Origin: Ziziphus jujuba
Lineage: Eukaryota; Streptophyta; Magnoliopsida; Rosales; Rhamnaceae
DNA: 64,000 nt
Direction of reading: 5' to 3'
Assembly (NCBI RefSeq): GCF_031755915.1
Contig: NC_083388.1
Coordinates: 3,603,501 to 3,667,500, forward strand
Shown: in pieces, positions 36,506-48,670 of the stretch
How the letters are laid out: each line of letters starts with the position of its first letter
How positions within the stretch are numbered: position 1 is the stretch's first letter
Notes under the pieces: generated by a model
What the model saw: only the letters and a program-made list of their open reading frames with translations
Told to the model about the DNA's origin: nothing
Database searches by the model: none
Translations under genes and position numbers: made by a program

Positions 36506-36692
36506 ATGGATTTGGAAAGCATACTCCAATTTCTGGAGGATAAGACCATTTTGGTCACAGGAGCCACTGGCTTTCTTGCAAAGAGTAAGCCCAAATAACA
36601 CCTTCTATTTCTATATGCTCAAATATTTAATGTTCTAATTTTATTTTTAAACTTTTTAATGTTATAATTTCAAGCTTCTTAATTTGAATTAC

Positions 36693-36727
<35 letters not shown>

Positions 36728-37569
36728 GCAGTTTTTGTGGAGAAAATACTGAGGGTCCAACCAAATGTGAAGAAACTCTATCTAGTTTTCAGAGCCTCAG
36801 ATTGTGAGAAAGCAGAGCAACGCATGCATAATGAGGTTTTGAAAAAAAACAAAAAAATCACTTATATATATATATATATATTTATGTTTTTGATTATATT
36901 TTAATTTGTTTTTTCCCCCTTTAATTTATAGGTGATAGGAAAGCAGGTGTTCAGGGTACTAAGAGAAAAATGGGGTGCAGAGTTTGATTCCTTTATATCA
37001 GAAAAAGTGGTTGCAGTCCCTGGAGATATTACTTATGAAAACTTGGGAGTAAAAGATTTCAATTTGAGGGAGGAGATGTGGAAGAATATAGATGTCATTG
37101 TCAATTCTGCTGCAACTACTGACTTTTGTGAAAGGTACCAACTGATGATGTACTTTCTTGTCCATATATTAAATCTCATAGAATTATTAAACAAATATAT
37201 ATATATATATATAAATGATAGAATTGAAATTATTTATATATAATGTATATATATATTTTTTATTTGGCAGATATGATGTTGCTTTTGGTATAAATACATT
37301 GGGAGTTGAACATGTTTTGAGCTTTGGAAAGAAATGTGTTAAGCTGAAGATGCTTGTTCACGTCTCAACTGGTTAGTGTTTCATTTCCAATGACATGCAC
37401 CCCTTCCTTTAGTTAGAAATAGTCAAGTATGTTGATCGTGGTAATCTTTAATTTTTTTTATAATTAGGTTGGACTTTCCATTTTTAAAGCTCAAATAATA
37501 GAATCAAATATTAAAATTTAAAATTTGATTTTAAAAATATTATATCACTCTAAAATGAGATTTACTGAG

Positions 37570-37608
<39 letters not shown>

Positions 37609-40116
37609 TGTTCTTCAGTGATTGACTGCGTCCGTAATTATGGGGTAAATTTAATTTGTTTCAACAGCTTATGTGTGTGGTGAAAGGGAGGGTCTAATAC
37701 TGGAGACTCCATTAAAGATGGGACAGACTTTGAAGGCAAGCTCCAGCTCCAAGTTGGATATTAAACTAGAAAAGAAACTGGTGTCCGAAAAACTGAAACA
37801 ACTACAAGAGCAAGACATTTCCCAACAAGAAATTGCTAACGCCATGAGCGATTTCGGCTTGAAAAGGTTTTTTTTTTTTTTTTTTTTATTATTATAATTT
37901 TTTTTGTCAACTTAATTAGCATATCCATAAATTAATATTAATCAAATATGTGTGATTAATATTTGGCATATATAATAGCTTTTCATATGTAGTAACAAGA
38001 ATATCATAAATTCGACCTAGCGACATAGAAATCAATCGGTCAAAATATTAATGCATATAAAAATAAGCAGGGCAAGAGAGTTTGGATGGCCAAATACGTA
38101 TGTATTTACAAAGGCAATGGGAGAAATGATTGCTGAAGAAGCAAAAGATGAGGTTCCTCTGCTTATCATACGCCCTACAATGGTTACCAGCACTTTGAAT
38201 GAACCTTTTCCTGGTTGGATTGAAGGTTTGAGGTAAAATATTATAATTATTAATTACAAATTATCCCATCATGCTTAGTTTTTTGCAATTTAAAAAAAAT
38301 AAATAAAATTATCTCAGGGAAACAATAAGAGATTTTTTTAGACCTTGTATCTAGAAAAATGTTTTTTTGTTTTCAAAAAAATATCCTAACATATCACAAA
38401 TTCACAGCTTGTGAATTTCATTTATATATATATATATATATATAAATTTTTGATCAATTTATGAACTGCTTCATGTCGATAGCTCATTTGTGAATGTTAT
38501 TCATGGATTGTGACAAGTAACAATTTTCTTAGAAATATGAATGCACGTTAGTTTGGGACGACTAAGTGATCAATTTAATTTAAAGATTGAAGAGGGTTAA
38601 GCAATATAAATAAAAAAATTAATTCTCACTTAATTATTTTGTTTGTAATAAAGTTAAGTGGCCTAACTGATATTTTATTTATTGACAGAACCATTGACAG
38701 TGTAATTGTTGGTTATGGTAGAGGGAAGTTGACATGCTTTCTCGCCTCTCCTACCTTGATATTTGATTTGGTGAGTTTTTTTTTTTTTTTTTTTATATTA
38801 TATTTTATTTTGATTAATAATTAATTTGGTGATTAAAGAGTTTTGGCCATTTTATTAAAATTTTAAAATAAAATGATATAAAATGTGAAGCTTGTTTTAA
38901 CATCTTCCCATTTTAATTTTGAACTTTTTTTGGGCAGAAATTTAATTTTGTACTTTATAGCATTTGTAAAAAAATAATAATAATAAAGTTTTTTTTTTTT
39001 TTCCTTTGAATATATAAGTATATGATTCCCACCTTGTTATGCTACATAATTCAAGAACATCTTATGACATATTACAGAAAGGAGTGCGTCCTACAATATG
39101 TTGTAGGACATTCAGAAACCCATATATATATATATATATATATTGCAGATACCAGCTTTTTTATTTTTTTTATTTTTTGATAAAAATTTGCAGATACCAG
39201 CTGACATGGTGGTAAATGCTATGATTGTGGCCATGGTAGCTGATCATGGAAATAAATCCTCCGGTAAAATTTATCAAGTGGGGTCCTCACTGAAAAACCC
39301 TATTAAAACAAAAATGGTACGAAATTTTTTATTCCAATACTTTGTTGAAAATCCATTGATCAACAAGGATGGGAAGCCAATCAAAGTTCGAATAGGGACA
39401 GCATTGCCCAATATGCCTTCTTTCAGGATCTACATGCTCATTCGCTTTATGATACCTCTCAAGGTAATTATTTATTAATTTCTTCTACTTCTAAATTAAA
39501 ATTTTTTTATTTTTATTTTTTATAAAAATATTGGGATGGGCTGGAGGATATTCATATTCTGGATATATATTTATAAGAGAAAGTAATGAGACTTTGCCAT
39601 AGTATTGTCATAGAGGACTTATAAATTCTAATTCAACAACAAAATCATATATTATTACCCCAAAAAAAATCACATAGAGTATAAAACTAACCATCTTAAT
39701 AATATTCATTTTGTATATATTTATAGATACTGCAAGTGGTGAATATAGCATTATTCCAGTATTTCAAAGACCTGTACGTTAGCAATAAGCGGAAAATCAA
39801 AATGGTAATGCGGTTGGTGGAACTTTACAAACCATATTTGGTCTTCAAGGGCATGTAAGTATTTTTATTTATTTATTTATTTTGGGTCTCATGGAGATTT
39901 TATTTTTAACTTTATATATAAATATATAATTTTATTAATATATGGTTTTAAATTAAATGTAGTTTTGACGACTTAAACACAGAGAAGCTGAGGGTGAAAG
40001 CAAGGGAAAGTTGCAAAGAATTGGATGATTTTAATTTTGATCCAAAGCGCATTGATTGGGAAGACTACTTTCTGAATGTTCACATTCCTGGCCTCAGGAA
40101 ACATGTTATTCGTTGA
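36506..40116 (+). CDS. Alcohol-forming fatty acyl-CoA reductase, CER4/FAR3-like (ten exons)
   Basis: Reduces very-long-chain acyl-CoA to primary alcohols using NADPH, for wax, suberin or related lipids; plant members sit on the ER or plastid membrane. Exons: 36506-36584, 36732-36835, 36932-37134, 37271-37371, 37668-37866, 38071-38232, 38689-38770, 39194-39463, 39727-39854, 39963-40116 (1482 nt, 493 aa plus stop; all junctions in frame). Visible features: Rossmann nucleotide-binding motif TGATGFLA (18-25), active-site YVFTK (Y239/K243), NAD-binding_4-type core, and the C-terminal sterile/FAR_C domain ending [16 protein letters not shown]. Blocks [14 protein letters not shown] and [11 protein letters not shown] resemble Arabidopsis CER4 more than the suberin FARs. 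The length is typical, and no motif is missing. Exon 8 has a second in-frame acceptor 45 nt upstream, and the first exon has an in-frame upstream ATG (see findings). The preferred start at 36506 matches the usual family N-terminus. Confidence 0.93.
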
Positions 40117-41336
40117 TTTTTAATAATTCTAAATTTATTATCTATTTATATATATATATAAATTTATTTCAAAAAGAAATCAAGCAAAAGTTGGGCATGC
40201 ATTTAAGGTTGTCCAATATTATGATTAATTTTCTAATAAATAAGGGATTGAGTTTGTTAATGTTGATTTTTTTTCTCTCTCTCTCTCTCTCTCTCTATGT
40301 GTTCTTGTATCTATTGGGACATTATAATTAGTACACAAATTAATTCTACTTATGAATCAACTATTGGAAAGGGTGCATGATTTTACCTCTCCAAACCGTA
40401 ATGTATTCATTTTGCTCTCTAATTAATTTTGTTTCTTTTATGATCTGATAAATCTAATTATATAATTTTTATCAAATATTAATCTAACAAAATTACATTA
40501 TTTTGACTAATCTGATATAAAACATAGGGATTAGAGGGAAATATGAGGGCTTTCATATTATTTGACACTAATATTACATAGAGAACACAAAGACATTTAA
40601 AATTTAAAATATTTAAATGTATTTTGGGCACATATTACTTTTGCGTTTTGTTCCTTGGTTATTTGGGTACTTTGGTCTTTAAATTTCATTCTTTTTTCAT
40701 TTTAATATTTTAGTCCTTTAATCATTTCTATCTATTTTTTAACAGTACTTTGGCACGTAAAACACTTCAAAATTACAAATAGACAACCTTAGAAAATCTA
40801 TATATGTTTTATTAAATGTATTACATATGTCAAACCTATTAAAAAAATAATACTAGAAGAATCAAAACTTAACCAAATAATTTATTAAATAATATGGCAA
40901 TATTATATGTTATTATTCTATTGGTTTAGGTATTTTGTTGTTTTTATCTATTAAAAGATTCATTAATTCCTATTTAGATTATATATATTTTGTAAATTAA
41001 TTAAAAAAAATACATCATTTTTATCACATCGTTTGGTCAACTTTCTAATACTGTACCACTATTGTTAAAAAAGATAAACAAAACAGTGCAATTTTTTTAA
41101 AAAAATTTAAAAATCAAAATGCCTAAAAAATAAGTAAATAAAGACCAAAAATGTGAAAACTTATAACTGAAAGACATATAGGTGTTAAAAATATTTTTGA
41201 TTTTAATTGAAAAAAAAAAAAATCCATCAAGCCCATCTGGCATCCATCTCGATCGCCTAACAAGCCCATCCACCTCTCTGGCCCAACAAGCCCACAATAG
41301 TCGTCTTTGGGGAAAAGTGTATTGTGAATAATATCG
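40117..41336. other. Intergenic region between reductase and VMA21-like genes
   Basis: Reductase 3' UTR, with (TA)n and a (CT)n tract at 40275-40298, then AT-rich DNA. The last 120 bp become C-rich with repeated AGCCCA motifs (41230-41300), which resemble TCP/site-II type promoter elements of housekeeping genes. Confidence 0.5.
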
Positions 41337-41344
41337 TATATAAC
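41337..41344 (+). promoter_or_regulatory. TATA-like box of the VMA21-like gene
   Basis: TATATAAC, followed about 30 bp later by a C/T-rich leader. Several AGCCCA/TGGGCT-type elements lie 40-110 bp upstream, as in many ubiquitously expressed plant genes. Confidence 0.45.
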
Positions 41345-41369
41345 TCGCCTCTTTCACCTTTTCTCCAGT

Positions 41370-44004
41370 TACCGGTCAGCTCCGTCCGTACTCCGGCCAA
41401 CCCACCATTACCGGAACATTCCTCATCTTCTCCTCTTCAAAACCCATCTTCCATTTCCACCAAGAAAGCCCCTAACTTTGAAGGAACCAAAATCTTAAAA
41501 ACCCATCTTTCTTCAGATTCGGCAGTCCCAGGTATATTTCCTTCAATGTTAAAAGACTTATTCTGTGTTTTTGTTTTTCCATTTTCTACTGTTTGACTCC
41601 ATTTTTGGAATTTTGGTGAAATTTTCTGTCTTTATGATGTAGTGATCCAGTTGGGAAATTCTAGTATTAAATTTGCTTGATGGGTCATTAAATATTTTCA
41701 TGAATAATAAGAATTTGGTTGCCTTCTCTGTTATCTTTGGAGTAAATGAGCAACTCTCACTCGCTAGAGTTTTAGAGTTGTAGCCCTCTTAGTGAGTATG
41801 TTTGAATTTTATAGGAGCGTTACTACCACTTGTGCTTGTATGTTTTTAATTTCTTGGCATTGTTTACTTTTACTTGCTCCATAACCTGTGATCCCCAATA
41901 TAAGCTACTGCATGAGAATGGAGGAAGAATAGCCCAATCCAGCTTGCATCAAGTCGCCTCTTGAAAGTATTTATCTTTAATAATGTTCTTGTTGTTTAGG
42001 ATCCTCCAACATTGTCTTCCCAAAATTGATGTGGTAAAACACTACAATTGGAGGCCCATATACCTCCATCCTTGTTTAACATACGCATTTAATCTCATGA
42101 AGCTCAATGCAGTTTATGCCCATCCATATTCTGACCCCACCATAATAAAACCTTTGAGTGATTATTGTAAATTAGCATTCCTGTGGTAAATAAATAAATA
42201 AAATATTATGTTCTAGTAAGATGGTTTTGCTTGTGCCGCAGATTTAGTGAGAATTTCCTTTCTTGCCCTTGACATAAGGGTTTTTTTTTTTTTTTCTTTT
42301 TCATCCTTAAATCTTCTCCATACACTGCCTCTTGTGTAGTCAGGTAGCGTACGCTTAGATTTTATCAATGTATAGCATTCTCCCTGAAGTCATCTCATGT
42401 TTTTTTGAAAATGTCCATATTTAAGCATTATTTCAATGATCAACTTTGGCAAACAGGCAGTGGTCTGCATATAATAAAGGGGAAAGAGCTTGGCTTCCTA
42501 TAGTCACTGACACCCCTTAGCTTGGACATTGTTATTCTCAATTGCCTTAATGAAGCCACTTTCCTTATCTGGCTCTTTTCACATCCCCTAAGCAGCGACA
42601 ATTTCAGTCTTTTTATAAAACCTCCAAACTAGCTCTTATTGTTTATCCTTGGAAACTCTACAAGCTTTGTGTTTGTTTGACATGCTTATGAACACAAAGA
42701 GCCATCATAGACGTATTAGATCATATCTTTCAAGTTGAGTTGACGATGTTTATACTTGTCATTTGCTTTTGTTTACACTTCCAAAGTCCATTTAATGCGC
42801 TTTTAGTTATCTCTCTCTTTCATAAGGGTCAGGTTCTTTGAGGAATAATCAGTATGTTGTTTTTAGTAGAAGTGGTGCTTTAACACGGAATCATGATCAA
42901 ATTGTGTAGCTGATATTATGTTCTAGTACTGAAATTAATGTTTTGATTTATTGTGTTGCACATGCAAGGCCTGTTTTCTGCATCATTATTAGACTGGCTT
43001 ATGTATGAGTGGGAGTTTGAATTTTTTGTATATGTTAGCTTGATGTGCGTAGCTGGTTCTACTTCCTAATAGCTTTATATACATCAGTTCACATAGTTCG
43101 ATCCACTTCCTACGGCGTGACCTTTTAGTAGTGGTGCTTTAACATTTTTAGTTTTATTCTTTTTTCAGATTGGATATACCAATGACTGGAGTAATAAAAA
43201 AGTTCTTCATCGTGTCCATGTTGATATGGATAGCTCCAATTGCAATACTATTTGGGTTTAACCAACATTGGCTTGCTGGTAAGATTGCTGTATGAAACCC
43301 AAAGAATTCGATTTTATTGCTCTGTACTGAAATCTGCAAATTGTTTGTTAATTTTACCAATTTATATATGATAGAATATATAATAATGGATTGTGTTTCT
43401 TACTTAAGTGTCTTAGTGCAACGAACCCTTGCATTAGTCATACTAATTTTCTGTTTACTTTGTAGATTCACTATTTTTAAAGAATAATATATGGTAAATG
43501 TAAGACTAGAAGTGGAAACCCTGCTTCACTCTTAAAGTTTAATCAGTCTTTTGTTACCTGTTGAGACTGCGACTCATCTGAGCAATGGCCATTGAAAGCT
43601 TTTTGTCCCCCCAACTAATGATTCTCGATTCTACTGATGAATTGTCTCCCTTTCGCTTCTTTTATGTTCTTTGGTTCAATTTGATCATCTTTTGTGCTAA
43701 GATTTAAGAGAATAGAATCATAAAATATCTCATCTGTTTTTCGCGTCGACTTATCTGAACAAGATTTTATTCATTTGAAACAGGTTCCACTCATATGTCC
43801 CCTTATTCTCTGACACTGGTGAGTGGACTACTCGCTGTTGTTTCAGTCAATATAGTTATTGCATTTTACATATACATGGCAATTAAGGAACCTTCAGACA
43901 AACATGAGCCCGATCCTTCATTTCTTGCCAATGCTAAAGCTACTGTCAGCCGGTCTACCGTTGACACCGATATATCTTCCCAATCCAGCAAGAAACAAGA
44001 GTAA
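41370..44004 (+). CDS. VMA21: VMA21-like V-ATPase assembly factor (coding 43182-43278 and 43784-44004)
   Basis: VMA21 is an ER membrane chaperone that helps assemble the Vo sector of the vacuolar H+-ATPase. Coding exons 43182-43278 and 43784-44004 join in frame to give 105 aa. An untranslated first exon (about 41370-41531, donor CCCAG|GTATAT) and a 1.6-kb leader intron ending at 43168 are inferred from splice signals, so the span start is approximate. The protein has two membrane segments (about residues 9-27 and 43-63) and the family block GSTHMSPYSLTLVSG. A hydrophilic tail contains EPSDKHEPDP and ends KKQE, a KKXX ER-retrieval signal like that of yeast Vma21. An open frame in the first exon has no ATG and does not join the coding frame. 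Identity rests on recalled family sequence, two membrane spans and the tail signal. Confidence 0.87.
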
Positions 44005-46598
44005 GATATGCGATCCGTCCGTTTTTATGTTTTTCAAGAGAAACCGAAGCAATATGAGTAGAGCCTGTTGCATATTAAATTTTGATTAAGAAACCATATA
44101 TTAATCACATTTTTACTTTTTTTTTTTGGTCAATGATTAATCACATTTTTGTTGTGTCTTCTGCTGAGCTCAATATTAGAGTACTATAGAAACTGTTTAC
44201 TCATTTTCAACGAGATTATTGTGATGGATAAGGATTACTTCACTCACCTTATGCTTCATTTGATTTGTGGTGGATGATTTTGGATGCAATGTTGAGATTT
44301 AGGCACTTTCAGCCTTTATCTGTGGCAGTTTGAGCTTTTTAAGTACCAACAAAGCACAACCCAAGTTTCTTTTATATAAATCAAAAGTACTAAATAGAGT
44401 ACCTCATGATTGTTTAATCAAATCTATCACGTTTATAGAAGAAAAACGTTGGAAGTGTTTCTGTCAAAGGACCAAAACCTATAAAGTAACGGAGCAGCAT
44501 ATATGAACTTTTTCTGCATAAATAATTGTATTGCTCAAATGGTTGTCAGGTATGCTCTCACTATGAAATCTATGGGAAAATAAAAAAATAAATAAAAATA
44601 ATGGTCTGGTGAGTCAAAATGACTTTTGTTTTCTTTAACAAGGCAAGTAGTACCATCGGCCAAAAAGCATATAAGTAGGCACATTTCCCAAATAGATTGG
44701 CTACATCTGGATCTAGTCCCACTTCTTTAACGTGTAAGATGCCTAAAAACATTCTTAGCATATAAAAAAATAAAAAATAAAAAAGAGGAAAAAAAGCCTA
44801 AAAGATTGTCTTTTCCCCATTTTGTGTTTTTCTCTTTTCTGACTCCAAAGTCCCACCATCCATCCCCACACCACTTTATTCACAAAACAGGGCACTTTCA
44901 CAAACTAAAGAAAAAAAGAGCACCAAAAAGCATTATATGCCCTAATGACTTATATTCTTGGCACAAAAATTAATATAAGCAGAAATAATTGATGAAACTC
45001 AAAAGAGTCATCATCATTTTTTTTATTTTTTTTTTTGGGAAAAGTAATATAGATAACCAAGTGATATGAGAACTTAAACGTTAATTTGACATTTTTCTGG
45101 TGACTGACTACCATTTATTATTTTTATTTAATGAAATTCTAGCCAACTTTGTTTTTTTTTTTTTTTTTTTTTGGTGTGATATTGGGAGAAGATCAAACGG
45201 AAATAAAGTAGACAATAAATATTTCAAATTTTTTTTCTCTTTCCTTTTCTCTTTATTTTATTTTATTTTATTTGGGTTTTCTAGATTAATAATTTCAGGC
45301 ACCAAGTAAAGACACGCAAGTAAACAAATATAATTGCCTGTTGGTTATTATAGATGAAGATCATGTGCGGCATAAAAGAGAATTGATTATATATGCATTA
45401 TGCATACATTTGTTCTTAATTAAGGGAGGCAAGGAAGCATAATAATTATCAAGTCCCACTAATATTTATATTTTGATTCCACTAAAAAGTCAAATATAAA
45501 GTGAAATAGAATATATGTATGGAAAATAATACATGGCATTTTGTTTCTCATTTTTTTTTTTCACTATATTTGCATTTTCTTTTTAAAAGAGTAATAAAAC
45601 TTTATATTTTTATTCCTTCATAGATTCTAAACACCAAATGAATGTCTTAACTTTGTTTAATTTGTTTAATTTTACACATATACATAAAAGAAATAATATA
45701 TATATATATATATATATCTAGTGGGACATCTTGTCATTGCAATATCAAAAAAATTTAAAATCTACCAGGATGTAAAAATGTTGGAAAAAAAGACAACAAA
45801 AAACAAATGCATAAAGCTATATAATATATACATAGATATATAATGCAATACAAGAAAGGAAATGGATAGAGCTGAAAGATGTGAGAGAGGAATATGGAAT
45901 GATTCCAACCATGAAACAACATCACTATTATTATAATTTGTTCGAAATTTCTAATTTACACGTCCTCACAAATCATAATCCATTCATACCACTTGTCCAA
46001 TTCAGAGCACATACATTTTTTTTTTTTTTTTGTTTCTTTACATTGTCAATGTCAAAAACAAAAAAAATAAAAAATAAAAAATAAAAAATAAAAAATAAAA
46101 TAAAACAAAAGAGTGCATATGGAATGGCCACTTGGAAGTTGGAAGTATCATTGTGTTTTTCATTTACATGATTAAGAATATATATATATATATATATATA
46201 TAAAATAATAATAAAAAAAAAAACGCATAATTATTTTGGTATGAGAAACCACTGAAAGCATATTCTCATAAGAGAGATATTTGGAACGTACATTCTCTAT
46301 GATGAAAGAACTCTCTCTGAACATGAACTCCTTAACTAGCAACTGTTTTGTTTCTATACAAATTTATGTTTTCTTGTTTCATAATGTTTTCATAAAACTA
46401 AAATCGAGGTTGACGCTATAAAAATATAAGTTTCCAAGCATCATAAAAAACATGGTGGTCAAAGAACGACAGAGTTAAATTAATTTCCATTACCATATGT
46501 TTTCCAATCATATTTGTCTGGTAGTAGCAGACACAAAATGTTCAAAATTCCAACTCGAATTTCAAGAGAATTTTACTTTCCTATAAATATATACATAC

Positions 46599-46636
<38 letters not shown>

Positions 46637-47640
46637 GCAATTGTATATGTCTTCACGAAATCCAAACCCAATATAATTCTTACCTACAGCTTTCCTTGCA
46701 TATAAAATTTACAATTTCTTTGTTAATTTAATGCTTCATGCCGGAAATGATAGATTCATATCTTCCAAAAGAGAAGCATAATCTCCGGTTTCAATTTATA
46801 ATAACACAAAATCATAGTTTATTAACAAAAGGCGATAACACATCTGCAAATCACTAAAATGAATGGAGTGGAACTCCACCATTATTAAAAACACCACCCA
46901 CAAAATCACATAAAACAATGCTTGTATTATTCCTAATAAATTAGTCTTACCTATTGGAGACAGATGTCAAAAAGGTTCTTAAGAATCATGTCAAGCACCT
47001 GAAAAACCGTGAAAATTTGAAAACAATTAAAAATGTTGCCACCATGTTGCATGCTTATACATGGTAAGATACGCGTTTGTATAATTGTCTGAGAGAGAGA
47101 TTGAAACAGAGAGAGTTTGGTAATGATAATATACGACATGAAATGAATAGAAAGTTATGATTCTTACACGCCACTAAAGATGTTTTTTTGTGGTGGTGTG
47201 ACCACTCAAACACTGCTTGCTTACATAGAATAGACTTATGGGTTTTTGTGTTGTTTGATGATCATGATCCATGAATGATTTACTTTTAGTGTGATTCTTT
47301 TTCAGCATTTCGACCAGCAGGAAGCTTTCAATGGGATTGATTGCCCAAGTTCTGCTATTTATCATAAAGGGTGAGCTTTCACATTGATATGATACATTAC
47401 CACTTATAAATTTAAGGATTTAAAATGATTGAGCTCGTTTTACGCTCATTTATTCTTAATTTAAAAGGTTAAAAATATTTTTATTGGAACCTTATTGTAT
47501 ATACATCATCGAATTCGTCAGTTGAATTTAGAAAAAGAACCACTTCTTAGACGGTAATATTTTACTAGTTTTGTTATGTTTATCATGTTTAAAAGCATAG
47601 AACAAGAAGTAAAATATTAAAAAAGAGAGATGGGCAACAG
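44005..47640. other. AT-rich intergenic region
   Basis: VMA21-like 3' UTR followed by about 3.5 kb with no supportable gene. It contains (TA)n at 45695-45716, 46179-46201 and 46614-46634, T tracts near 45151-45172 and 46017-46031, and an AAAAAAT repeat at 46065-46100. Open frames are low-complexity. Confidence 0.55.
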
Positions 47641-47658
47641 CTGTCGGCATGTCCAAAA

Positions 47659-47681
47659 GGTTGACTCCTTGACACTGTCAA
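47659..47681 (+). promoter_or_regulatory. W-box cluster upstream of the phytosulfokine gene
   Basis: TTGAC at 47661-47665 (in GGTTGAC), TTGAC again at 47669-47673 and the inverted GTCAA at 47677-47681. That is three WRKY-binding cores within 23 bp, about 320 bp upstream of the inferred start site. Function is inferred. Confidence 0.45.
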
Positions 47682-47973
47682 CCACTACTTGCATTGGTTT
47701 TAGAGAGTCTTTTGGACTGTGACTCTCTGGACCACTTTCACCGTATGCTAGACAATGACCAAACCAACCTCTCTCTTTTTATCTCTCTTAGATAGTATGT
47801 GATGGATTAGTGGCGTTTTCACAAATAGCATGGAGTAGAGTATAATAAGAGGGTGGTGGTGGGGATTGGTCCCACATTCTGAGGTTTTGAAGTTGCCTTG
47901 TTTGGAGGGGACCTTCATGTGCCTTGCTTTGCCTCTGCCTCTTGCTTTCTTCTTTTGCATGGCATTTCCTTAT

Positions 47974-47981
47974 CTATAAAT
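47974..47981 (+). promoter_or_regulatory. TATA box of the phytosulfokine gene
   Basis: CTATAAAT, 125 bp before the ATG at 48099. A start near 48005 would give a leader of roughly 95 nt with a T-rich tract. Confidence 0.6.
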
Positions 47982-48098
47982 GCTCACCCATCTTCTTGTT
48001 TTCACCAGTACCTCATCAAATCACAACTTCCTTCAAACTCTTAGCATCCCCTTTTTTTTTTTTTTGTTTTCCTTCTCCATTTAAAAATTGGAAAAACC

Positions 48099-48670
48099 AT
48101 GAAGCAGGGTGCTCTGTCTACTGTTCTTCTCCTTTTCCTGATTCTCATAATTTCTTCTTCAAAATCATCCGCTCGTTTCTTGACAACCAAACAAGGTCAT
48201 AACCCTTTTATCTTGTCAATTTTCTTTTTTTCTTCTTCTGGGTTGAATCTCTGTGCATATATTTAGAAACTAAATGTTGGATTAATGATGTATTTGCAGG
48301 AGGAGAAGATCAAACACTCAATGAAATCATTATAAGTGGGACTTCTGATCTAGTAGAGTTGGAAGACAGTGAATCTGCAAATGTATGGTTCTAATACTTT
48401 CTCATTGTTCTGTTTCTTGCTAAGAGTTTGCCAATTTGAACTCTATACATATATATATATATATATATGTATACATAGAAATGCTTATATATGTTTTGCC
48501 CAATCAATAAAAGTTTTTATGATTGTTTTGCTTTTGAAATTAATATATATGTTTTATAGCAGCTAATGGGAGTTGAGGAGTGCAAGAAGGAAGATGATGA
48601 ATGCTTGAAAAGAAGGATAATTGCAGAGGCTCATTTGGACTATATCTACACCCAGCACCATAAGCCTTGA
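48099..48670 (+). CDS. PSK: Phytosulfokine precursor (three exons)
   Basis: Precursor of the sulfated pentapeptide hormone phytosulfokine, which acts through LRR receptor kinases to promote cell growth and modulate defence. Exons 48099-48195, 48300-48382 and 48560-48670 give 291 nt, 96 aa plus stop. Features: signal peptide (about residues 1-25, hydrophobic LLLFLILII); variable acidic middle; conserved C-terminal block with two Cys ([14 protein letters not shown]), then [15 protein letters not shown]. The hormone YIYTQ is encoded by 48641-48655. The Asp before Tyr and the dibasic site upstream are as in other PSK precursors: the Asp directs tyrosylprotein sulfotransferase, and subtilases cleave nearby. 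The third intron end reads TAG-CAG, a NAGNAG acceptor that could drop one Gln. Length is typical. Which PSK paralogue it is cannot be told from this alone. Confidence 0.95.

Noticed and set aside
41324..41596. 90-codon frame in the first exon region of the VMA21-like gene
   Set aside because: It begins with GTG, crosses a good splice donor at 41531/41532, and does not join the VMA21 coding frame. Treated as 5' UTR.
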